Shown here one piece after another: positions 1-10,684 of a stretch of DNA of 64,000 bases; position 1 is the first letter of the stretch, and every line of letters starts with the position of its first letter. The stretch is from Podospora pseudoanserina (taxonomy: Eukaryota; Ascomycota; Sordariomycetes; Sordariales; Podosporaceae), in assembly GCF_035222485.1 (NCBI RefSeq), contig NC_085924.1:1674001-1738000 (forward strand), written 5' to 3'. The position numbers were made by a program, and so were the translations under genes. Under the pieces are notes generated by a model that saw nothing but the letters and a program-made list of their open reading frames with translations, was not told the origin of the DNA and ran no database searches.

Positions 1-1
1 T

Positions 2-1564
2 GCTGCTTCCCGGTATGCGGCGCCCGAGTCTTCGCTGCAGCTCCAGGACTCTCTCGGCACCTTTCCTCGTCAGGACAACCGGGCGTCTCTGTCTCGCAGC
101 ATGTGCACTCAGCATGCGGTCCGGGTCGCGAGGATATTTTGGCAGCAGCGCCAGCGCTTTGATGGCACCAAGATTGGTCTTGAGGCCATCCAACAAGCCG
201 GCACTGCTGCCCTCGCTCTGATGGCTGCCTTGGCCCACAAGAGTGCCGAGCTGGACCATCAGAGCAATCTCAAATACCTACAGGTTGTTTCTGCGGCCAT
301 CTACGACATGAGCCATGCCTATCAGCCGGCTTCAAGGATGTACAGCCTCCTCAAGACCATGTTGGCTGATATCCGGACTGAGATGGTCAGCTCTGGCTCT
401 TTGGAAGCCAGTGCCTTGCTCAACCGGTTCAACCAAGGGAACCCCACCACGAACATGATCTTTGGCAGCAACTCGTGGAATCTCAGCAACGAGAGCTCTC
501 GCTTCACTCCCGCGAGACGAACCCTCAGCATGTGCGCCGGGCCCGAAGAGGGTCGTGAGGCCAAACGCCGGCGGTTTTCCACCCAGACAGCACCCGACGT
601 GGTGTTCTCTACCATGGCTGTGTTCGGGAGCAGCCCTCTTGGCGGTCCGGCATCCCCTCAGCTGGCGCATCCACAAGAGAGCTCTGGTCAGGAAGAACTA
701 GGAGAGCCTCTGCGGGAGATTCCAGATATCGCCCCAGAGTCAGACTTTGATCTTGACTCGTTCCACGCCTCATTTGTTGATTTCATCAACAACGGCAGCA
801 AGGGGTGGGCTACGGCAACCCCCACAATCACAACGGAGACGACACTTGAGGCGACCCCGCTCCCCACTCCCGCCTGCGAGGAGGCTCCCTCGACCAGCAA
901 CACTGATGCCGTCATTGTGCAGGACGAGCCGGCAGCTCAACAGCCGGCGGATGATGCCATGGTTGACATGACGATTGAAGAGTGGCTTGCCGAACCGGGA
1001 GTGAGCTCCGGGCTCGCCGCCATGGAGGCCGAAGTCCAGCAGCACTGCGACTCGCGGTTCTCACCCGTCGCAGACGCACCCGTGCCCACTGCCGAAGGGG
1101 GCGAGGTACCGCCGCCGCCGTTGCCCGAGATGCAACAAAATGACCTCACAATGCCAGTCACGCTGGAACTTGGCACTGCGGACAATGGAGGGATTCACAC
1201 TATGGACTGGCTCGCCACCGCCCCGCCACCCCCCCGGTCCTCGAGGAGGATCTCCAGGACGAGCATCTCGAGCACGATTCGCCCTCCGCTCGCGCCTCCC
1301 GAGACGGATTTGTTTGTCAACGCCTTGGCTATTCCCGCGAGGCAGACGTCCCTTCCACCGCCGCCACCGCCGTCATCTGCACCGCTTCCCATGACGCCAG
1401 TGACGCTGGATGAGTTGGTGCAGAGCGTGGAGGAGGCGGTGGACTCTGCGCGGGCGAGGGCGAGGGACAGGGAGAGGGAGAAGTCGGTTGCTGCTGCTGG
1501 TAAGGGGCAGGTGTCGAGCCCCGAGGCCGGGAGGAATTTGTCGTTGGATTATTTCCAGTTGTGA
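2..1564 (+). CDS. Probable fungal Zn2Cys6-type transcription factor, C-terminal part (5' partial)
   Basis: The frame is open from the first complete codon of the window to the stop at 1562-1564, so the gene begins upstream; the ATG at 101 is internal. The first ~110 visible residues are helical and Ala/Leu-rich and resemble the end of the regulatory middle region of fungal binuclear-cluster transcription factors. The rest is low-complexity: Ser/Pro/Glu-rich stretches, several Pro runs (PPPPLPE, PPPPPPSS) and two short acidic-hydrophobic segments (MTIEEWLAEPG and MDWLATAP) of the kind found in acidic activation domains. A basic DREREKS stretch lies near the end. No DNA-binding domain is visible because it would lie to the left. 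The assignment is an inference from architecture; another nuclear regulator is possible. Confidence 0.5.
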   Translation, partial: AASRYAAPESSLQLQDSLGTFPRQDNRASLSRSMCTQHAVRVARIFWQQRQRFDGTKIGLEAIQQAGTAALALMAALAHKSAELDHQSNLKYLQVVSAAIYDMSHAYQPASRMYSLLKTMLADIRTEMVSSGSLEASALLNRFNQGNPTTNMIFGSNSWNLSNESSRFTPARRTLSMCAGPEEGREAKRRRFSTQTAPDVVFSTMAVFGSSPLGGPASPQLAHPQESSGQEELGEPLREIPDIAPESDFDLDSFHASFVDFINNGSKGWATATPTITTETTLEATPLPTPACEEAPSTSNTDAVIVQDEPAAQQPADDAMVDMTIEEWLAEPGVSSGLAAMEAEVQQHCDSRFSPVADAPVPTAEGGEVPPPPLPEMQQNDLTMPVTLELGTADNGGIHTMDWLATAPPPPRSSRRISRTSISSTIRPPLAPPETDLFVNALAIPARQTSLPPPPPPSSAPLPMTPVTLDELVQSVEEAVDSARARARDREREKSVAAAGKGQVSSPEAGRNLSLDYFQL

Positions 1565-2239
1565 ATGTGATGAGACATGATGTAATGACGAAGTAATGTA
1601 GATAGAATACCTGGGTGGCTGCTCAAAGCAGGAAAATAATGAACAGATGATGTACTATCAATTTGTGCGTCTTTTGTGTGTGTAACTACCTGCACTTGAC
1701 CCCCAGTCCCCACAGGTCGGTGCCGGTAGGTAGGTCTCGAACCTACTCTGGCTTCAAAGATGCAGCCCTACATGTGCTCTGGAGCTGGCTGCTTGACCTT
1801 TTACTTGCTCTCCATCTCACACAGTGTGGCCCGAGCTTTGTAAGACTGGTAGGTTTACAAATTTCGGTGCCGCCCGTCAGCACTGGGTAAAGGCCCGTAG
1901 CACGCCGCTATACAACACGCCAGTTACTCTATTGCTGACCGTACACCGATCCTCCGATGGTACTCCAACACTTTGCCCAGCTGTTTATACACTAGCTTCG
2001 AAACAATCCCTAACAAATCATGTCGTATAGAGATCTAAGTCACTACCTACCTAACGTAACAGACGGGCGCCGCATTTGGCCTCAGACTGAGGTCGGCGTC
2101 CATAAATAGATGCTAGACCTACCGAAACAACCGCGAGGAAAACAGGACCTAATCACCGAAGGAACTATCTTCTACTGTTCATGATATCAATGAGATGAAA
2201 GAGACATTTGTATCATGCAATACATGGGTATATCAGAAA
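1565..2239. other. Intergenic, 3' flank of the regulator
   Basis: I see no supportable gene. Short open frames here have no homologous look, no splice logic and no good start context. Confidence 0.5.
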
Positions 2240-2757
2240 GCTGATCTTCCCAGCACCATCATTTCTTCCCAGCATCAGCTTCACATTCCCTCTTACGGTT
2301 GGTTCATCGGTGACTTCTGGCAAGACCCCGTTCTATTAACATTCCTTTGCATTTTCTGGAGGAGCTTCTGGCAAGCTCTCGACATCGACACCCTCCTTTG
2401 AAGTCTTGATCTACGAGTCACGCATCTCTGCCTGCCTCTATCGATACAACTCATCACCTAGCTATCACTCGACCACAGGGGAACGGCCTAGATGGGGGTT
2501 ATTGACCAGCAACAGACACCACCTGGTGGCCAGCGCAGCCAGCGCAGCCAGCACCAACCCCACCCCAGCAACAACAAAATGACCCCGCCCCAGCTGATGA
2601 CGAGGTAGCGGGCCCGAGCAACACCCAGCGAGGTCCGGGAGGGAAGAAGAGTAAGCCGTGGAATGAGGATTTGAAGGATTATAAGCCTGGTCCCGGGGAG
2701 GGGGAGTCGGATGGGTCTTCTGATGAGGGGGAGGCGGGCGTGGGGGTTGCTGCTTAG
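2240..2757 (+). pseudogene. Decayed relative of the small secreted acidic protein gene at 7229
   Basis: The stretch 2240-2420 resembles the leader region just upstream of the gene at 7229: both have a CATCATT-CTTC-CAGCA block, then CTTCTGGCAAGACC, AACATTCCTTT and a second CTTCTGGCAAGCTC. Downstream, a GAACGGCCTAGATGG block matches GAACGGCTTGGAAGC of the gene at 7229. An open frame then runs to a stop at 2755-2757 with Gln-rich, then Gly/Glu/Ser-rich acidic residues, like the tail of the 7229 product. The signal-peptide segment is not recognisable and a stop precedes the acidic frame, so the copy looks dead. Alternatively it could be a spliced gene whose first exon I cannot see. Confidence 0.4.
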
Positions 2758-3132
2758 GTTCCAGATTGAGGGGGGTAACGGGTTCGCTGCTGCTATGGCG
2801 ATTCGGGGTGACGAGCGGCGAATTAGTGTTATGATGCACGGGTTTCAGTTGTGAGGGGTTAGATCCTAGACTTACAAGCTGAACCAAGTTCCATTCCTTT
2901 GGTAGTATACTTACGTGGAGTTAATCGACCTTTGAGGAGACTAAATGGTGGGTACCTGCTACCTACTTTAGTTCCTGGTCATACACAGTCATCATGAACC
3001 TTGAATACTAGGTTGGTAATGACTGATTATCATATGACGAAGCGGAAGTTCTTGCCGGCAAGGACGTTTACCTGACATGTCAAAGCTCTGTTGACGTTAA
3101 GCCTGGAGGCTACCTTCCGAGTGAGGTACTAA
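2758..3132. other. Intergenic
   Basis: No gene, RNA or clear repeat seen between the decayed gene and the outer inverted-repeat element. Confidence 0.5.
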
Positions 3133-3221
3133 AGGGGGAGCCTACGGAACTAGGCTGTGGCATTAGGCCGGGTGCGGCCTTGCCGAATAATCTAATATCT
3201 TCCTCGAATATAGTATTGGGT
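3133..3221 (+). repeat. Left arm of outer inverted repeat
   Basis: Pairs with 5405-5494. Best conserved are the ATAATCTAATATCTTC block and the TACGGAACT block. Confidence 0.6.
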
Positions 3222-3345
3222 GGGCTACTATTTATATAAGGTTACGGATTATACATTTTACGGCCTATATATTAATACAAACATAAAAAAAACGTGAATA
3301 TTATTACTATTACTATAGTAAGTAATGTAGTTAAAAAATCGCTTA

Positions 3346-3391
3346 ACGTACATTATAAGCGAGTGCACCATATAAGCGAGTGCACCACTTT
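3346..3391 (+). repeat. Left TIR of pogo copy 1
   Basis: Perfect inverted match to 5163-5208. Starts ACGTACATTATAAGCG and contains two direct copies of the GCGAGTGCACC motif. Confidence 0.9.
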
Positions 3392-3428
3392 CCACCACCC
3401 TACGAATACTATCCTCAATTACACCACA

Positions 3429-5108
3429 TCAGCACAAGGAATTAACTATAATTACATCAGAAACAGCTGAATCTGAGGCATCTGCAGCTTCCTGGCAAGT
3501 GCGCGCATTATGGCCAGGCTTGCCGCACACACTACAGCACTAAACCTTCGTACGAGCCCCCCCTACATTACTACTATCCGGCTGCGTTTCTTGCACTCCC
3601 TCCTTATCCACGGCCTTCTGATCCAATAGATCCTGTGCCTCTTGTATAGTAAGTGACCCTCCAAGCCTTACACGTGTTTTTTTAGCTCTCCGGCGCTTGC
3701 TTAGTGCCTTATTGGCCTTACGGAGCGAAGAGACCTCTGCACGAAGGAGAGCCACCTGGTGCATTATAGCCGTTGTACCCTTAGTAAGCTGGTCTACCGC
3801 AGCTAGCATTGAAGTTGGGGAACTATTTTGATAGTTAGTAATGCGAGTCTTAATAAGCGTTAATTATGAATTAGCTTCTCGAGGGTTGTGTGGTGTCTGG
3901 GAGACCCAAGGTTATGCAGTGCCGGGCCGTGAGTTTGGAGGTATTAGCGTACGAAGCTTTATATCCAGCTTAGAAAGCACCCTCTCTGGATCGTACGGTA
4001 TAAGGCCAGCGCCCGCAAAGCCACCCTATATATTCTTCTCTGTTATAGAGACGAAAAAGGCCTCGCAGAAGGTATAGAGGAACTCGAGTTTACTTATATA
4101 GTTAATATATATACGTATTAAGTCTTCGATCTGGCGACCGTACGCCTGTTTTAGCGGCCCAAAGTAGCTAATATCGAGTGGCTGGAGGAGGTGGGAGGAG
4201 TGTGGAGGTATATAGAGCGTAATAATGTTATTTTGCTGGCAGTAGCGTTCGAATTCGGTCGAATAGTAGCTTTCGTGGCTATCGAGGATTAATAACCGGT
4301 ATTTGCCTTTTATACAGGACGCTATATAATAGTCGAAGTACTTAATCTAATTTAGGCCTACCGGATTAGTAATTTATCTATTATCGGTAGTTGCGATACG
4401 TTAGGTGGACGGTAAATTGTATTTAGTATATTAGTTAGTAAGGTGGTACTATGCGGCTAAAATAATAAAGGGAAGGATAGCCTAGTTAAGGGTATTAACT
4501 CCCTGGATTACCGTTGCCTATTCGCGGTTATTAAGCTGGGCTAGTTTTGCCTTACTAAGGCCGTCCGAGGTCGTAATTACTATATCCGCGAAAATAATAC
4601 CTATTATAAACCTAATCTCGTTAAAGTTATAGATATTATTATCTATAATACCGTATTTAGCTTTAGTATTCTATATAAACGCAAACTACTCGGTAATAAC
4701 CTTTAAATCCTCGTACTTAGCCCTCTAATAGTCGTATCTACGCGTAAAACGTATACGGAGCTATGGCTAGCGTTTAACGAAGTTGTGTGCCTAGAGCTTG
4801 CTAATAGGGGGCGCGTCGCGTACGCGTAGTAATTAGTTAGCTATATCTTTTACACTACGTAATCTTGGTGGAAAAGCTCGCGTATATAGCTCAATAATAT
4901 ATTAAACAATAGCATCCTCTTCGGATTGAGTAAGCTTCTTCGATTTGGGCGTGGTATCGCGTCGTGCAGGCCGGCCAGCGCGTCGTCGTAAGAGAGTCGT
5001 ATGGTGGACGTTGTAGATCTTTCTTGCGGCTCGGAGGCTGAGATTTTTATCTTTTTCAAGAGCTTCGAGGGCTAAGATCACCCTGGCTTCCTTTAAAGTA
5101 GAAGGCAT
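3429..5108 (-). pseudogene. Fot1/pogo transposase remnant, copy 1
   Basis: The likely start is the ATG at 5108. The N-terminal ~68 residues are readable and contain a CENP-B/psq-type helix-turn-helix (LSLRAARKIYNVHHTTL followed by a basic RRRAGRP stretch), the DNA-binding half of pogo-family transposases. The C-terminal segment at 3429-3809 is also readable: a coiled-coil-like stretch rich in Lys/Arg/Leu, then a CCHC zinc knuckle (CSVCGKPGHNARTC) near the end. The codon just before the knuckle is TAG here but CAG in copy 2. The DDE core between the ends is interrupted by many stops in A+T-rich sequence. The element is therefore not autonomous; intact length would be about 560 residues, usual for the family. 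Confidence 0.8.
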
Positions 5109-5162
5109 ATTGGGTTGTGTAGAAAAAGTCGATGTTGGGTGGAAGGATAGTGCGTTGCTTAA

Positions 5163-5208
5163 AAAGTGGTGCACTCGCTTATATGGTGCACTCGCTTATA
5201 ATGTACGT
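5163..5208 (-). repeat. Right TIR of pogo copy 1
   Basis: Perfect inverted match to 3346-3391, followed by TA. Confidence 0.9.
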
Positions 5209-5404
5209 TATATGTTTGTTTTGAAAAAGTGTACTTATATTTATAAATATCCGAATTCGAATCCTATATTACTAATATTATACTACTCTAATTATACCAT
5301 CTACTCAACTATTCTTTTATGTGTAGCCTAATAGAACGGCCTTTTAATATTTTCTCAAAGACTACCGGCTAATTATAGGTTAGTATTTTGGGCTAGGTAT
5401 AGGT

Positions 5405-5494
5405 ACCTAATACTATATTCGAAGAAGATATTAGATTATTTGGTGAGGCCGTACCCGGGCCCTAATACTATATCCCAGTTCCGTAAGCTCCCGC
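5405..5494 (-). repeat. Right arm of outer inverted repeat
   Basis: Inverted partner of 3133-3221. Confidence 0.6.
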
Positions 5495-7228
5495 TATGGT
5501 AGTAAGATTTTAGCTTCAGACTTGTGTCTCAACCTATGCGCCAGAGGCCATGTCATGCTATGCCAAGCAATAAGATGGCATGTAGGTATATGGCCGGGTC
5601 GCAGTTCTAGAGTCTCAAAACGTGGCCGGTTGACCGGCTATGTTGGAACTGGTGATGTTCCTACGATGGGCAGAAATTTGAACGCGTTCAACCCTACGTA
5701 TTGGTGCTTCAGGTGATATTTCTACCAAGTTGTGTTGAGTTTCTAGTATTACCTGTATATCGGGAAGTTCGGATAGATTTACAATCCTGACCTCTCTCAT
5801 CAACCATCCGAGCGTCTTGTCTAGTGCTGTTTGTAGTAATTCGTTTTGTAAGCCAAGATCACCAAAGGGCGCTGAGTGGCGCGGGTTGCTGGTATTTAAC
5901 TTATCTCTGCAGCCCCCGCCCTGTGCAAGACATGCTTGGAGAGTTTTGTTTCTGACGCCATGTCATCGAACTTACCTTCTTCATCTGATACTGAATTCTT
6001 GCCCGCGGTGATGCTTCTCCTACTATATTCAGACGCTAGCAGAAGTCTCATTTTTTTCATACCTTTTCCGTACCTACATTAACGTTCGTTCGCCCGACCA
6101 GCGGGCCCTTTCATTTCTTCATTAGGGGCACCCACTTCGGCCTGGAGCTGGCTTTGGCATGCTGACCACCTAGACAACAGTCCGTCATCGTGAAATTATT
6201 CGAAGCTTCGAACCAAAAACATCGACTTCTGTCACGTCTCTGCGCTTTCTTCTTCAACGTTCACACGAAAGCATACCAACACAGACTCAAAGCGATCAGT
6301 TCTACACTATGAACTTCAGCTTCCAACGTGAAGAATGAATAATTTGCTTGAGCTTTACAGCGAGTAGACAGATTCTCGCCCACTTTTCTTATTTTCATAC
6401 TTGTTTTCCTTACTTACCCTGGGAGTTAATGTACCCAACTATCCTTACTCGCGCTCTACATATTTAAATACCACATCGACTCTCCTTTGAAGTCTACGCC
6501 CTTTGCCTCACGCAATATCACAGCATTTAACTGCTCCTACGATCTTCACAGCCGCAGATGGCATATAGCAACGGAATTCTCGACATCCCTGTTGGTATGA
6601 CATGAAATCAGTTTGGTGCGAATGTCAACAGTTGGTTTGCAAGACTTTTTATGGTTTGTAACAATTCCACCGGGCTCTGGGAAATTATGTTGCACAAGTA
6701 CCGAGTGTTCCTCGCCAGGCTTATGTGAGATGGCTAGCAGTTGGACGCCTTCTTGTCTCCTGCTGACCACAACTTTCGTTCTCCGCCGCAACAGTCTTAC
6801 ACGCCGAAGGCGGAATGCCCCCGCGCCCCGACAACGACTCCAAAAAGAACTGCCAAGATTCCACAGCACTTTGGCTCACAGCGTCTACTGCTGAACGTGT
6901 TTCGACCTCCTGAGGACCTTCCGGTGTCTCTCCGATCCAACCTACGATGGTCCGGGACGGGATTGGATTGGGATGCTCCGAGTCTATATAAGAGGCGGTT
7001 TGGACTGCAGTAATGTTCTCCTATCTCCATCATCAGCACATCATTCCTTCACAGCAATATCTGGCGACTTCTGGAAGGTCTCCAATCTTCACTGTCCTTT
7101 TCTTTCGGCTTCTGGCAAGACCGCACTTTCAACATTCCTTTACGCCTCGTGCTTAATACGGCTTTTCTTTTGAAACCAAGACTTCTGGCAAGCTCTTGTC
7201 CAACAAACCACGATCTCAAATTCTCAAT
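5495..7228. other. Intergenic, promoter and leader of the gene at 7229
   Basis: No supportable gene. Around 6470-6500 a block (ATCGACTCTCCTTTGAAGTCTACG) resembles 2385-2410, and 7030-7200 resembles 2245-2395, so this stretch may hold one or more duplicated promoter/leader pieces. A TATATAAG-like box is at about 6983-6991. The region just before the ATG has repeated CTTCTGGCAAG motifs. Confidence 0.45.
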
Positions 7229-7762
7229 ATGAAGTACACCATGGCCATCATCGCCATCATCGGCCTCACCAACGCTATCGCGATGCCCAAAGAGGCAAGC
7301 AACCGTGTGAACGGCTTGGAAGCTCGCTTCGCACGTCAACCTGGATTCATCACCGTTGTCAAGAAACGCAGCGATGACCCCGGCCCGAGCAGACTGCCAC
7401 CCTCCAATGGAAAAGGCCGGGAAGTGGACGACCCGGCCCTTGATCAGCTACGCGAACAGGAAGAGGCCTATGCTAGTGAGGATTCGTCTAGTGGGAAGAG
7501 CAGGGGGGATACAGTCACGCCGCCTACGTCTGAGGGGGAGGGCACGAGGTCGCCTTCTCCCGAGGGGATGCAGCCCTGGCGGCCTGAGGAGAATGGTGAG
7601 GGTCCGGGGTCGCCTACTATTCCTGCTTTTGCGAATAGTGAGAATAGGGGGGCGGAGGAGGATCCGTACGGGTGGGAGGCGCATGCTGATCGGGTGAGCG
7701 AGGAGAGGGAGAGGGAGAATCCGTTTGGGGAGTTTCCGAGGTATGATGTTAACGAGAGGTAG
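7229..7762 (+). CDS. Small secreted acidic protein with Kex2-like site, unknown function
   Basis: This is a 177-residue protein from the ATG at 7229. Residues 1-19 look like a signal peptide (MKYTMAIIAIIGLTNAIAM). A short propeptide-like stretch follows and ends in a tribasic KKR at about residue 47, a candidate Kex2 cleavage site. The remainder is hydrophilic and disordered-looking, rich in Glu, Gly, Pro and Ser, with no cysteine and no domain I recognise. The leader upstream is shared with a decayed copy near 2.2 kb, which suggests a small local gene family. It could be a cell-wall or effector-like secreted protein; nothing in the sequence decides this. A Zn- or enzyme-type active site is not apparent. 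Confidence 0.6.
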   Translation: MKYTMAIIAIIGLTNAIAMPKEASNRVNGLEARFARQPGFITVVKKRSDDPGPSRLPPSNGKGREVDDPALDQLREQEEAYASEDSSSGKSRGDTVTPPTSEGEGTRSPSPEGMQPWRPEENGEGPGSPTIPAFANSENRGAEEDPYGWEAHADRVSEERERENPFGEFPRYDVNER

Positions 7763-8954
7763 ATGGGAGGTATGGATCTTTGGAAATCCCCTGTATGTAG
7801 AGTTAGGCGAGGGAATGGTGTACAGCGTTGGGGTCTCTGTAGGTGGTTGAGTGCTCCAGGTTTGACTATCTTGTACTTCATTTGTCTTAATAATGGTGTC
7901 TGATCAACAGGTGAGTTTAGGATGCGGGTAAGGTCTTATGCTGACTGAAAACAGTGATAATAAACCCTTTCTTTTTTATTTTTCTTTTTTATATGTAGTC
8001 ACAGTTTGTTGTGAGCCCTTTTCTTTGCTTTTGTGTTCGCACAGATGTCTGGAGATGGGCAATACCAGGCCATTTTCCTTGTTATCAGGTATATGATTTC
8101 CTAGGTATGCTATGGTACCTAGGGTGGCGAATAGGTTCCATGTCAAACTTCATCATTTGCTCGAAGAAAGGAGAAGCCTCCAGTCTTCTTGTTACGAGCC
8201 CCACCCCCCTTCCTCGCCTTCGAGCCGTCCTTGCCCCTGACTAGCTGCGCCTACCCCTGAGCCCCTGAATCGTCCCACTAGGGCATCGAGGCCCGAAAAT
8301 ATGCACGTTACCTTTGAACAAACAGACTCCGATCGGGAAATAAAATCAAATACCGGACAGAATGTCAAAGATGCGGGGAAGTTGAGCCTCAATCAATCAT
8401 TTACACGCGGCTCTGATCATCAATATCGATGCTGTGCTACAAGACGCCCTCCTGGCCTCTTTGTGATTCGTGCGCCTCTCCCAAAACATCCAAAGTATTT
8501 CCAACACATCTCGAGCCGATCAGTCGAAAGACCACAGAACAGTGCCAAGCATTCCCTCCGTGGTGTTTGATGCTGATGGAAAAAAAGGTTGATGTCGTGA
8601 AGGGCGGGCGGTTAAATCCTCCTCTTCCGGCTGATCAAAGCCCAATTCCCAGGGACTTGGATATTTAAACAGACAGCTAGGCTCCGCCGACGGTGATTGG
8701 TGCGCATCTGACTTGTCCGGCCAACTTACCAGGTAACACCAGCTCAAACCTCCTCCTCCATACTCAACTCCATGGGCAGCGAAGGTGAGCGAGGCGTCAA
8801 GCGCGCCTGTCAAAGACATTCTGTGAAGGAGATGAGGAGAACAACCACGCAAGGCAAATATCAAGAGATTAAACTCGTGTGTTTCTTCTTGACAGCGGCT
8901 CCAACTCGAGCACGGCAGATGGAGGAGATGGAAAAATCAGTGTTGAGGGACAGG
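7763..8954. other. Intergenic, 3' flank of 7229 gene and promoter of the esterase gene
   Basis: No gene seen. Several short frames on both strands lack codon-like composition. Confidence 0.5.
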
Positions 8955-8961
8955 TATAAAA
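8955..8961 (+). promoter_or_regulatory. TATA box of the feruloyl esterase gene
   Basis: TATAAAA lies about 98 bp before the ATG at 9053 and is followed by a C/A-rich leader, the usual look of strongly inducible fungal secretome genes. Confidence 0.5.
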
Positions 8962-9052
8962 GCTCATCATGAGGATGGGAAAGGTGAAGAAGACGTCTCA
9001 ACCCATTCACCATCAACCCCCAATCCGACCGTCTTCTTTACCAAAGCCCAAG

Positions 9053-9913
9053 ATGCCTCGTCGATCCAACCTCCTGACAGTCCTGTCGCTCCTGGTGCTG
9101 GGCTTGCTCGGCGCCGTGATGGCCGAACGGTCCGCAGGCTGCGGCAAGGCCAACACCATCCGAAGCCAGCAGTACACCATCACCATCAACGGCAAGCAAC
9201 GCCAGTACATCATGAAGATCCCCGACCGCTACGACAACAACTTTGCCCACAAGCTCATCTTCACCTGGCACCAGCTCGGCGGCAGCGCCCAAAAGATCGT
9301 CAACGGCGAGAACATCAACCAGGGCGGCGCCCTCCCTTACTACGGCCTCAACGCTCTCGCCAACAACACCGCCATCTTTGTCGTCCCCAACGGTCTCAAC
9401 GCCGGCTGGGCCAACCAGGGTGGCGAGGACGTCACCTTCTTCGATGAGCTCGTCAAGAGAGTCGAAGCCGATCTCTGCGTGGAGACCACCCAGCGGTTTT
9501 CCACTGGGTTCAGCTACGGCGGCGCCATGTCCTATGCTGTCGCCTGTGCCAGACCTACCATGATCCGTGCTATCGCCGTCATCTCCGGTAGCCAGTTGAG
9601 CGGCTGCAACGGAGGAAACTCCCCTGTTGCTTTCTACGGTCAGCACGGCACTTCGGATTCGGTCCTCAACGTTTCCGGCGGCAGGCAGTTGAGGGATAGG
9701 TTTGTGAGGAACAACGGGTGCACACCCGTCAACCCTGAGCCGCAGCCGAACGGACAGAACTCGGTCAAGACGGTGTATCAGGGCTGCAGGGAGGGGTATC
9801 CTGTTACGTGGGTTATTCACCGTGGTGATCACAACCCCAGCCAGACTGATGCTGGGTCTTCGACGCCGTTTGCGCCGAGGAACACTTGGGAGTTCTTTTC
9901 TCAGTTCTCTTGA
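9053..9913 (+). CDS. Secreted feruloyl esterase, carbohydrate esterase family 1 (type D-like)
   Basis: This is a single-exon gene for 286 residues. It should cleave ferulate esters from arabinoxylan and so loosen plant cell walls outside the cell. Residues 1-24 form a signal peptide ending AVMA; mature protein begins near ERSAGCGK. The alpha/beta-hydrolase signature is GFSYGG with nucleophile Ser154; Asp202 (HGTSD) and His260 (HRGDHNP) complete the triad expected for this family. Cysteines are placed as in fungal type D esterases, and there is no cellulose-binding module. I chose the ATG at 9053 rather than the in-frame one at 8969 because only 9053 places the signal peptide at the N-terminus and the TATA box at a normal distance. 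The neighbouring DUF1996 and AA9 genes are also secreted biomass-type proteins. Confidence 0.9.
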   Translation: MPRRSNLLTVLSLLVLGLLGAVMAERSAGCGKANTIRSQQYTITINGKQRQYIMKIPDRYDNNFAHKLIFTWHQLGGSAQKIVNGENINQGGALPYYGLNALANNTAIFVVPNGLNAGWANQGGEDVTFFDELVKRVEADLCVETTQRFSTGFSYGGAMSYAVACARPTMIRAIAVISGSQLSGCNGGNSPVAFYGQHGTSDSVLNVSGGRQLRDRFVRNNGCTPVNPEPQPNGQNSVKTVYQGCREGYPVTWVIHRGDHNPSQTDAGSSTPFAPRNTWEFFSQFS

Positions 9914-10684
9914 GTGACCGGGGAAGTGGAGGATCGCTGGAAGGTGGACAAGGCAAGAACCTGCTTGGTAGGATCAAAGGCTCAATGTACATAGGGTAAC
10001 AAAAACTAGTATCATACATATATCGACGGCGATCATTCCTATTCTGCGTTCACATACACCAGTGATGTATTATCCCGGCTAAACCATGGGCGGGAGCTAG
10101 AGTCAGCATCAATCCAACTTGGTAACCATGCCGGGCCGATGATTAACACCCAAGAATATCCCATCCTCATTCGCACCCCACGGGAAGTGACCAAAACCTC
10201 AAGAAAGCTTGGGCGGCAAACGGCCTAGAATTGCACTCCAGTTTCGGCACCCGGCTCGCGGCACTATGTCAACAACCAATCCAGGGGGCAGAATACAACA
10301 AGCTGGATATGCCGAGACCTGATGATAGACCGGAGTAGTATAGACCATACAGCCCCTATATTGAGATGCGGCAGCCGATGGGGGGCCCGTCCATACAGAA
10401 AGCTTGATTCCCCAGCTCGACACCGGTTAAGAACCCGGGCAATGTATGGAATTGACCCGATTCGAGGAGCATGGCCAACGCTGTCTTTGTGGATTTGATA
10501 CCACTCGTTGGTAAATATCGCGGTGATGGCAGCGGGCTTGTATGTGAAAAGCCAGACCTACAGAAGTGCCGGTGGGTGAGTAGGTAGAGTATAAGAACTG
10601 TACCTCGAGGACGCGACACCAGCAGCAAGTTTCTTTGCTCTGCTCCTCCGCAAACTTTGCTCCTCGTTTCATGCGTGAGCCAAA
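9914..10684. other. Intergenic between esterase and DUF1996 genes
   Basis: No gene seen. A GAGTATAAGAAC sequence near 10588 is a possible TATA element for the gene at 10685. Confidence 0.5.

Larger units (their letters stand above)
3346..5208 (-). mobile_element. Fot1/pogo-type DNA transposon, copy 1
   Basis: A 1,863-bp element bounded by perfect 46-bp terminal inverted repeats (3346-3391 and 5163-5208) and flanked by TA on both sides (3344-3345, 5209-5210), the target duplication expected of the Tc1/mariner-pogo superfamily. Each TIR contains a direct duplication of about 17 bp (core GCGAGTGCACC). The transposase lies on the minus strand. The length matches the ~1.9 kb of Fot1-like elements. 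The middle of the element is A+T-rich with many stops, consistent with RIP. A second copy is at 56758-59440. Confidence 0.9.
3133..5494. mobile_element. Outer non-coding inverted-repeat (MITE-like) element, split by a pogo transposon
   Basis: About 90 bp at 3133-3221 reappears inverted at 5405-5494: the left CCGGGTGCGGCC-to-GTATTGGG block matches the reverse complement of the right arm with mostly C/T and G/A differences. Removing the nested pogo element (3346-5208) leaves about 500 bp of A+T-rich, non-coding sequence, which fits a miniature inverted-repeat element. A target duplication is not clear. The transition-biased mismatches between the arms suggest RIP or long decay. The family is unknown to me. 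Confidence 0.6.

Noticed and set aside
9038-9832. 264-codon minus-strand frame across the feruloyl esterase
   Set aside because: Antisense shadow of a high-GC3 gene; repetitive Val/Asp/Gly composition.
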